The notes under the pieces: model-generated
What the model was told of the DNA's origin: nothing
Databases searched by the model: none
Seen by the model: the letters and a program-made list of their open reading frames with translations, nothing else
From: Hemicentrotus pulcherrimus
Taxonomy: Eukaryota; Echinodermata; Echinoidea; Camarodonta; Strongylocentrotidae
Direction of reading: 5' to 3'
DNA length: 15,651 nt
Assembly (NCBI GenBank): GCA_003118195.1
Contig: BEXV01002028.1
Coordinates: forward strand, 59,349-74,999
Shown here: positions 9,590 through 15,651 of the stretch, one piece after another
Numbering within the stretch: the stretch's first letter is position 1
Layout of the letters: every line of letters begins with the position of its first letter
Position numbers and translations under genes: made by a program

Positions 9590-10010
9590 ATATACTTCCA
9601 ACATTAGGTATTCAAATTGCAGATCTTTTTTATCTTTCAAAATTAGTTGCGATCGTATTACTTCCACATATCAAGCATATTGTCCATTAAAAATTTAAAT
9701 GTGTAAAGTCACATTGTATCAATTTTAATGAAATCTCGATGATAGTTATGATGATGATGATGAACAGCATTTGTATGGGGCCATATATCTGTTTCAAAAA
9801 ACATTCAAAGCTATAAATAAGATCCCTACATCAATGGTGTTTGTATTGACTCATTTGATAAGATAATGATTTCTGATTGTAAATGCTTTTTATGGAATAA
9901 AACAGCAGTCAATTGATTTTAATATTTGAGTATTGAATCTTTTTAAAATGTCTCAATGAGAATTGTTCTGAGAATGAGGTTGTTGCTCTTGTGACAAAAA
10001 TCAATAAAAA
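9590..10010 (+). pseudogene. 3' region of SGNH copy 3 with poly(A) signal, coding region missing
   Basis: Strong similarity to the copy 2 3' region at about 13425-13770: 31 identical bases at 9632-9662 versus 13469-13499, and 29 at 9834-9862 versus 13606-13634, plus CTCGATGATAG. AATAAA is at 9896-9901. In copy 2 the same two points are about 1.4 kb apart and enclose the whole gene, so copy 3 has lost its 5' UTR, coding region and proximal 3' UTR in one deletion, or arose without them. A (GAT)n run at about 9748-9760 interrupts the similarity. Confidence 0.75.
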
Positions 10011-10139
10011 TGATATTACTATCCGCGGTATCTTTTTGTTTGTTTATATATAACAAGTGTTGTGTGTGATATTGTGTGTGAATAGGGTGCATAAATTAGA
10101 AAGGTATGAATGGTAGCATTTTGATCATTATAATGTTAT

Positions 10140-10300
10140 GTTTAATAATGCGTTCATGCTCAAAATCGTCTCTTTTCCGGACTTACACGATCACAACTTC
10201 TTTCGAGATCTCCAACTAATGCGATTTCAAGAGCGTGATTTCTATGAAACATCCTGTATTGGATATTGAAATTGACTTTGAATTGATGTTTTGAAATTAT
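10140..10300 (+). other. Possible further remnant of an SGNH 3' flank
   Basis: The stretch containing GCGTGATTTCTATGAAACATCCTG and TATTGAAATTGACTT resembles the copy 1 3' region near 6635-6680 (CGTGATGTATATGAAACAACC, TATTGAAATAGGACTT). The match is short and gapped, so this is tentative. The flank from 10300 to 10590 shows only an AAT-rich run (10441-10466). Confidence 0.3.
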
Positions 10301-10589
10301 TTGCTTCCGTGTCTTACTTTTACATACGAAAATTCAGCAGTCAAAAGTTTCTAGTTTGAGAATTATGAAAAACTCCCCTACAAAAGGTTAGCATGGATTG
10401 AATAATTTGATAGAATTGATATGTGTTCAAGAATGTTTTTATTTTAAAAAAATAATAATAATAATTTTATTTTAATCCTATATTATTAACTTATTTTGTA
10501 TTAATTAATTAGACCTTCTGTAGATCACCCTTTCTGCGAACTCCCCAAACTCTAAAAGAATACATCCACTATATTTGTTATCCATTGTG

Positions 10590-10870
10590 TGATATTTTTG
10601 ATATAATTAGACCTCAGATAATTAGTCACCTATCAATGTCTCGGGGATGAGCATTACTGGAACAGCCATCTAAAGTGAAAAGTCTAGGACAATCATATTG
10701 ACTGGCTGTTCCAGTAATGGGGTTTAAACGTCTGGTTTCAATATTGTTACGTAACTTGCACACCTCCGCCCCCACATTCTGGGCTATGTTTTACTATTTA
10801 TCTTTTATTGTCCCGGGGAAAGAGCGTACTTTAATATTTGGTGCAAAGTCTGGACAGTGGAAACGGATAG
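10590..10870 (+). promoter_or_regulatory. Promoter-only remnant, SGNH copy 4, with a 17-bp perfect inverted repeat
   Basis: TTACGTAA at 10747-10754 is followed by CACCTCCGCCCCCACATTCTGGGC, as in the other arrays. Upstream ATAATTAGTCACC..CGGGGATGAGC aligns with copy 3 (9445-9475). GGTGCAAAGTCTGGACA (10840-10856) is a decayed inverted/direct CCAAT pair. CATTACTGGAACAGCCA (10652-10668) and its exact reverse complement (10703-10719) enclose a 34-bp loop with a mutated CCAAT. No TATA-initiator pair or coding region follows. The open frame at 10717-10950 only reads through this remnant and is not taken as a gene. Confidence 0.65.
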
Positions 10871-10879
10871 CTGTTTATT

Positions 10880-11620
10880 ACAATTCTGTGTGTTTTTGCA
10901 GCATTTTTATCATTTCCATTTTTCAATCTCAAACTTTTGTTTTTACATAACTAATATGAAAAAATAACTTCCAATAAACATCTTTACTGAATCAAAACAG
11001 AATAAGAATACCATTCATGTGAATAACAATAATGAACCAATACTTGCATGAACAATGGTGTAAACAACGTTATTGGTATTAATCAAATAATTTAAACAGG
11101 CAAATTGATAATGTAACAATACTGTTGTAACTGAATAAACCATGAAATTGATTTATCATTTCATATTCAAAGTTTAATAGACGAAATACCATTTTTAGTA
11201 TCATACTACTTACTGTTTGCATGGATTGAATAGTGTGTAATCAACACACTTCTTTCCATGATAAAAATACATTTTGATAGAGTATATTGTATCCCTTTCG
11301 TTATTATTTCACGACCTTCACATTTCCTCTTTATGAAACACATTCTTTGAGTGTAACTTACAAATTTCACATTATTTGTGCTATGAAAATGGGACTTATG
11401 TGATATCAATAATCAACAATATTGACGACAAGATCTCTGATTAAGGCATTTATACTTTTGTTAATAGTCATCAGGCCATTTATGTCATATATCATGCAAT
11501 TCATTTTAAATTTTGTATAAAATCAGGTTATTTGCCGCTGTAAACTATTTACGTATCTTAAACTTCCTTTAACATCTTCATATATATATATATGTAAACA
11601 GCTCAATCCTCGCATATTAA
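10880..11620. other. AT-rich spacer upstream of SGNH copy 2
   Basis: No gene, RNA or repeat family is recognised. A short (TA)n tract lies at about 11580-11593. The block ACCATGAAATTGAT (11139-11152) recurs at 4953 ahead of copy 1, which could mark old shared upstream flank or be chance. Confidence 0.45.
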
Positions 11621-11689
11621 ACGCTACAAGTGTGGGGGCGTGTTAAACAGAAACACCACCTTCTTGTGTTCTCTTGGCGTAGCAGGCCC

Positions 11690-12020
11690 AAATGCGTTGT
11701 TACGTAAGGTTCACACTCCGCCCCCGACATTCAGGGAGAGCTGAATTAAGAGTTAATTAGATATCTGTAAATGTATTGAGGACTGAGCTCTTTCATTGGT
11801 GCAAAGTATGAACCAATCACGTTGTTACGTAATATTCACACCTACGCCCCCGGTGTTCGGGGCGAACTATTGTGTCCGGGATCGAGCTCTCTCATTGGTG
11901 CAAAGTATAAACCAATCACGTAGTTACGTAATCTTCTCACCCCCGCCCCCAGCACTCTCGGCGAACTATTGTATCCGGGATCGAGCTCTCCAATTGGTGC
12001 AAAGTATAAACCAATCACAT
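11690..12020 (+). promoter_or_regulatory. Tandem 99-bp promoter array of SGNH copy 2
   Basis: CCAATCAC at 11813, 11912 and 12011 (period exactly 99 bp); ATTGG at 11795, 11894 and 11993, always 18 bp before CCAAT; TTACGTAA at 11700, 11825 and 11924, the last two 4 bp after CCAATCAC. Each TTACGTAA is followed by a C-rich box (CTCCGCCCCCG, CTACGCCCCCG, CCCCGCCCCC). The unit next to the core promoter lacks TTACGTAA, as in copy 1. The unit is shorter than in copy 1 by loss of the AGTTAAATTGGT spacer, so the two arrays amplified separately. The frame running through 11796-12065 is an artefact of a 99-bp period without stops. Confidence 0.82.
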
Positions 12021-12060
12021 CGACTTTGCGCATCGACGCTAATTCAATGGGGAGGTTTTC

Positions 12061-12098
12061 TATAAATTGCTACACTTTTCATTTAAAACTTCAGTCTA
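12061..12098 (+). promoter_or_regulatory. Core promoter of SGNH copy 2: TATAAATT and initiator
   Basis: TATAAATT (12061-12068) lies 50 bp after the last CCAATCAC. TTCAGTCTACT (12090-12100) lies about 32 bp downstream, with A12093 as inferred start. The resulting 5' UTR is 137 bases, against 136 for copy 1, and contains no upstream ATG. Agreement between two diverged flanks supports the call. Confidence 0.8.
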
Positions 12099-12229
12099 CT
12101 ATTTGACCTTTACGCTGCATCTTGCTCTAGACATCTCTCACATTACCGCTCTAAACAGCAAAGGCAGTGCCGGTTACCGAATTATACGTTATTACTTTGC
12201 ATTTTCTCCAAGCTTAAACGTATTCCATA

Positions 12230-12856
12230 ATGTCTGCTGATAGCATGTCGTGCAGCTCTTCCGATTCCGATCGCGAACCTCCTGTTGTTCTTGTACTCGG
12301 TCACAGTTACATCAGCCGTCTCAATCAGTATATCGCGCGCGATCCCAAGCGGGATAACCTCAGTCTCGAGAAATCTTCAGTTCTCTCATTCATGCACGAT
12401 GTGGGCCATGATCAGCCGGGCAGTGTCTTCTCCGCGTCATCGCAGCTCGATCTCGTCTGGAACCTGTCCCCAGACGCCGTGGTGCTCGATCTCGGGTCCA
12501 ACGACCTGTGTGACGGACGGGCGACTACCGAATCCACCATGCTTTCTATTGTCGATCTTGCGCTTCGTATTGCGCGCATACCCGGCGTTCGTCATGTTCT
12601 CGTGTGTAGCATTATCCCGCGTTTGTTTGTGCCGAATTGGAAGCCGAACTTCAACGCGAATGTACAAGACACTAACCGTCTGCTTGCCAAATTTCTTGAA
12701 GGTTTGCCGAACGTGCATTTTTGGCGCCATCGTTCATTTGCGCTCAATCATACCCGGCTTTTCTCGTCTGACGGTTTCCACTTCAACGACGCTGGCATGT
12801 TGAGATATTACCGAAGCGTTCGCGGCGCTGTAATGAAGGCGTATAAAATGGATTGA
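12230..12856 (+). CDS. SGNH-hydrolase-like protein, copy 2 (intronless, 208 aa)
   Basis: Same length and architecture as copy 1: Ser/Asp-rich N-terminus, LVLGHSY block with Ser26, LDLGSND with Asn91, and DGFHFNDAG with Asp181 and His184. All expected catalytic positions are intact, so an active hydrolase or esterase is plausible; the substrate is unknown. It differs from copy 1 by T3A, M151L, M159L and K176R. About 22 of the roughly 27 base differences are silent, a pattern of purifying selection on both copies. The start ATG has A at -3 and is the first after the initiator. The coding sequence is markedly more similar to copy 1 than are the 5' UTRs, which points to selection with or without gene conversion. 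Its promoter has the better TATA box of the two. Confidence 0.88.
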   Translation: MSADSMSCSSSDSDREPPVVLVLGHSYISRLNQYIARDPKRDNLSLEKSSVLSFMHDVGHDQPGSVFSASSQLDLVWNLSPDAVVLDLGSNDLCDGRATTESTMLSIVDLALRIARIPGVRHVLVCSIIPRLFVPNWKPNFNANVQDTNRLLAKFLEGLPNVHFWRHRSFALNHTRLFSSDGFHFNDAGMLRYYRSVRGAVMKAYKMD

Positions 12857-13770
12857 TAAACACTTGATGTTATACATCTTTTATTTATTTACTAATTCTG
12901 CATTTTTATAGTGAATTTCAAGGGCTACTCGTTCAAACTTTGTGCTGCAGCTTGTCGCTGTTAGTCGATTAGTATTCAGGCGTTGTGCGTTTAATTATAT
13001 TAATTTTATTTATAAACCGACTGTCATCATGGACAAAATTCAAAATGAATTGCATTTTTTCAATTAGGAAAAAGCAGAAAAGTAGAATAAGTTGTGCGTC
13101 GATGCCGAACTCTCTGGCATGCTGTAAGAGATGTTCGCTGTGTCGTTTTTTATTTAAAGTAACAAAGTATTTGAAAGGATTGATTTTGGGGGTAATATGG
13201 AATTTTTCTTTTACGTTTATTACGCCAAATAAAAGATAATCATTTTTTATTCAATTCTTATAACCCCAAAAATATATTAAACTGTTCTACCTGTCAAATT
13301 ATTCCACCTGCTTTTGGCGATGAACCTCGCAAAGGTGCTCAAGGAGTCATGTTATTTCTTGAAATTATTTTAGGAGTCCTTGAGAATGACATGTAAAATA
13401 ATCCGAACATTATTTCTATGGATCTTCCAATATTAGGTATTAGAATATTAGGTATTAGATATTTGTTGATCTTTCAAAATTAGTTGCGATCGTATTACTG
13501 TCACAAATGGAAAATATAGTCCTTTTTGTACATACATTGTAAAGTCACAATTTTATCAATTTTTATGAATTCTCGATGATAGCTATGAATAATATTCTTA
13601 CATTTATGGTGTTTGTATTGACTCATTTGATAAGCTTTAAATAATTACATGCTCTTTAATTGTTTATGCTTTCTATTCAATAAAACAGCTTTCAATTAAA
13701 TTTTTCAATTCATTTGTATTGGATCTGTTTTTAAATGTCTCCATGAGTGTTTTTCTAAAGATGATGTTTT
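12857..13770 (+). other. 3' UTR and poly(A) region of SGNH copy 2
   Basis: After TGA, ATTCTGCATTTTTATAGTGA (12894-12913), GGCGTTGTGCG (12979-12989) and CTGTAAGAGATG (13120-13131) match copy 1. A weaker version of the copy 1 stem occurs at GCAGC-TTGTC-GCTGT (about 12947-12961). From 13425 on, the sequence matches copy 3. AATAAA at 13679-13684 within CAATAAAACAGC is the likely poly(A) signal, about 820 bases past the stop. The frame at 12985-13239 lies inside this UTR and has no family features. Confidence 0.6.
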
Positions 13771-13784
13771 TTCATCTACGCTGA

Positions 13785-13855
13785 GTGGCCCTTTTAAGGT
13801 GCAATGAAAAGTGCCCCATTTCCCCCTCTGATTATTGCCCTTTATACTTTGAATT
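13785..13855 (-). repeat. G-rich 'AGGGGGCACTT' repeat, copy B, reverse orientation
   Basis: Plus strand reads TGGCCCTTTTAAGGTGC, AAAGTGCCCCATTTCCCCCTC and ATTGCCCTTTATACTTTG. Reversed, these give the AGGGCAAT / AGAGGGGGAAATGGGGCACTT motifs of the 7130 and 15400 blocks. Like copy A, it lies just beyond an SGNH 3' end. Confidence 0.55.
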
Positions 13856-13935
13856 GAATTAAATTGAATTTATTCATTGTAATGCGCAGAAAAAAATCGT
13901 CTTACGGCTCACATTTGTATAAAATATAACAATAC
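13850..13935 (-). mobile_element. LINE 3' tail with (AATTC)n-like repeat
   Basis: On the minus strand the sequence ends GCGCATTACAATGAATAAATTC followed by AATTTAATTCAATTC. Many CR1/L2-like LINEs end in such an AATTC microsatellite after an ATAAA instead of a poly(A) tail. Upstream element sequence may extend to about 14170, but no coding block is seen there. Confidence 0.5.
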
Positions 13936-14480
13936 ATTAACATATCATAGACAAAAAACTACAAATAACATAAACAACATAACAATGTAGTATTTAAAAA
14001 TGTGATATTTAAAACGGTAATTTTAACCTATGTTGAGTACCAGAGGATTAATTTGATTATTTGTACTCCTCTGGCTCCCAACAGACAATACTTACTTAAA
14101 TAAATTGCAGAAAAAGTACATGACAACAATCAATATCATATAAATAGAACAAGTCATAGCCAAGATCTAAAATTAATTATTCATTAATTGTTAAAAATTT
14201 CAGATAAAAACTGTTTATTTTTGGTAGCACACATAAACGAAACGTACATCATACTGGATGACAAAGAGGATAGACAAGAGAGATAACGAAAAAGGGAAAG
14301 AGAGAGAGTGGAAGAGAGAAACAGTTCAATGTGAGATGATGCATATATAACATGTATAACATTGCTTTGCAATAGACATTATTTATATTGCACCTGTGCT
14401 TAGTGCTGTTACATATATTGGTACAACTGTATGCTGGTACATGTACATAATATATGGTAGGTACGCTGTACAGTTAAAAG
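13936..14480. other. AT-rich flank, no gene recognised
   Basis: No coding or RNA gene. Purine-rich GAGA tracts at about 14265-14320 give several open frames on the minus strand made only of Ser/Leu/Phe, which I do not take as genes. Confidence 0.45.
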
Positions 14481-14489
14481 AAGAAAATG

Positions 14490-14585
14490 TCGGATAGTGG
14501 AGGCGAGAAGAGAGACGGGAAAGAAAAAAGATATAAGAAAGAAAAGCGGAGAAAAGAAAAGAGAGGAAAAGGAAAAAAGTGCAGT
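14490..14585 (+). repeat. Purine-rich tract
   Basis: About 90 bases almost entirely of A and G (GAGAAGAGAGACGGGAAAG and similar). A second (GA)-rich tract lies at 14737-14797. Such tracts can form triplex DNA; here they may be part of a LINE 3' UTR. Confidence 0.6.
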
Positions 14586-14849
14586 GTGGGATATTGAAAA
14601 TATTGTTGAATTTAATTGATGAGTCCACATGTCACTCACAAACTACCAACCACCCAATCAAAACAGCAGAGAGGACCCCTCCCCTTTGACCTTATAAAAA
14701 GCCGACCCATCTTCACCCTTGTACTTCCAGGATGTGAAGAGAGAGATAGAGAGCAGAAGAAAAAAATTAGAGACAGAGAGAGGGAGAGAGAGATATAGAA
14801 TGAGAGGGTAGGGGATCGTACTCGGATGGTGGTCAGGGTCATTCATCTA

Positions 14850-15230
14850 CAGAAATTGTTGTTTGCAATTGGGAGAAAGGACCTGCCGAACCTATCAGTT
14901 ATTATTCTAGCAAGTCCAATTCTTCCTGATCTATTAAAATTCACTTCATTATGCAGAGGGTGATTAGAATCCTTTACAATCAGTCAACAATGCCCTTTCT
15001 GCAACATATTTAAGCTCTTTCACAGAGACCCCAATTACTCTGCTGGCATGTTTCACTATTTTATTCAACTTTGCTCTGTTTTTCCTACTAAGGCTGTTAA
15101 ACCAGGCTAGACAGCAGAAACAGATGACTGACTGTATGACACATTGGTTGAAAGGGAACATTGTTTCACTTTTAACATGTAATGCTTTCATCTTTCTTAG
15201 AAAATACATACGCTGGTTACCCTTGCTTAG
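14850..15230 (-). mobile_element. Non-LTR retrotransposon fragment: post-RT C-terminal region, 5'-truncated
   Basis: The minus strand from about 15230 gives KGNQRMYFLRKMKALHV, then VIQSVICFCCLAWFNSLS and KNRAKLNKIVKHASRVIGVS. This is a widespread LINE ORF2 segment after the RT domain. A frameshift near 14970 follows. The next expected block continues in the other frame: NHPLHNEVNFNRSGR, TDRFGRSFLPIA. A stop occurs near 14850, and the (GA)-rich sequence below it may be the 3' UTR. No RT catalytic motif is included, so it is a dead-on-arrival copy. The clade is not assigned. Its 5' break abuts the foldback element at 15259. Confidence 0.78.
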
Positions 15231-15258
15231 TATTACCATGGAGATATATCTCCTTTCT

Positions 15259-15651
15259 TAGAAAGAAAAGTGCACCTTTTGCTTGGAAAATACCCTTTTT
15301 TCCTTTGTTACAAGCACTCCCTCCCCTTCCCCTTCCATTACCATGGAGATGGTATTACCTTGGTATTACGTGAAGGGGTAATACGGACAAAGACAAATTA
15401 TCGGGAGTGAAGGGGGCACTTATCAGAGGTGGTTAGAGGAAATTCTGGAATCCGAAAAGGGGCCCTTACCAGAGATGAAAAAGAGCGATTATGAGAATGG
15501 ATAAGAGATACTTACTGCAAAGGGAAAGGGCATGTGTAAAAATAAAAAGGTCATTTTTTAGAAGAGGAAGGAGCACTTATTGGAAGGGGAGGGAGTGCTT
15601 GTTACAAAGGAAAAACAGGTATTTCCAAGCAAAAGGTGCACTTTTCTTTAG
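15259..15651. mobile_element. Foldback/MITE-like element with ~68-bp inverted arms, reaching the window edge
   Basis: The left arm (15263-15330) and the reverse complement of the right arm (15583-15649) are about 96% identical: two mismatches and a one-base gap over 68 bp. Both include AAGAAAAGTGCACCTTTTGC and GTTACAAGCACTCCCTCCCC. The roughly 250-bp interior holds the G-rich AGGGGGCACTT repeat block (15400-15580). The outer end on the right may lie beyond the window. No transposase is seen, so any movement would depend on another element. Confidence 0.8.
15400..15580 (+). repeat. G-rich 'AGGGGGCACTT' repeat, copy C, inside the foldback
   Basis: Motifs AAGGGGGCACTTATCAGAG, AAAGGGGCCCTTACCAGAG, AGATACTTACTG and AGGAGCACTTATTGG recur every 30-50 bp. 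Positions 15407-15433 equal 7267-7293 over 27 bases in the same orientation. Confidence 0.75.

Noticed and set aside
10717..10950. 77-residue ORF after the copy 4 inverted repeat
   Set aside because: It starts inside the inverted repeat and spans the decayed promoter unit; no domain or counterpart elsewhere.
11796..12065. 89-residue frame with repeated 'VQSINQS' and the antisense frame at 11842-12033
   Set aside because: Same artefact: a 99-bp promoter repeat without stops. It overlaps the TATA box of copy 2.
14184..14846. Several Ser/Leu/Phe-rich ORFs on the minus strand
   Set aside because: They are translations of GA-rich simple sequence and the LINE 3' UTR; no domain or start support.

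Overview
The window looks like nuclear DNA from a marine invertebrate deuterostome; an echinoderm is my best guess. Grounds: AT-rich DNA with introns having canonical GT/AG borders, TATA/initiator promoters and AATAAA signals, decayed non-LTR retrotransposons, tRNA-derived SINEs, and a TIR-domain immune-type gene. No search was run, so the organism is an inference.

Region 1 (1-2640): the 3' end of a spliced plus-strand gene. Three exons (1-53, 439-536, 1622-2239) join in compatible phases into most of a TIR domain of the IL-1 receptor/MyD88 kind, followed by a Gly-Ser-Gly repeat tail and a highly charged C-terminus. A tRNA-derived SINE head lies in intron 1.

Region 2 (2640-4990): intergenic and repeat-rich. 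It holds a minus-strand LINE reverse-transcriptase C-terminal fragment, a tRNA-derived SINE and small palindromes.

Region 3 (4990-13770): the core of the window, a decaying tandem array of one gene type. Two intact intronless genes (5602-6228 and 12230-12856) encode 208-residue SGNH-hydrolase-like proteins that differ at 4 residues and keep the Ser/Asn/Asp/His motifs. Each has a TATA/initiator core promoter about 137 bases before the ATG. Ahead of this lies a tandem array of a composite element: ATTGG, 13 bp, CCAATCAC, 4 bp, TTACGTAA, then a GC-rich box. The array period is 120 bp in copy 1 and 99 bp in copy 2. Between the intact genes lie a third copy that has lost its whole coding region (promoter remnant at 9190-9540 followed directly by a 3' region with a poly(A) signal) and a fourth, promoter-only remnant (10590-10870) with a perfect 17-bp inverted repeat. 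A minus-strand L1/Tx1-type LINE, internally deleted and frameshifted, sits between copy 1 and copy 3.

Region 4 (13770-15651): repeats. Reverse-oriented members of a G-rich 'AGGGGGCACTT' repeat family, a LINE 3' tail, a second LINE fragment on the minus strand, purine-rich tracts, and a foldback element with arms of about 68 bp that runs to the window edge.

The most interesting unit is the SGNH gene array: coding regions under apparent purifying selection, and promoters built from locally re-amplified arrays with rigid factor-site spacing.
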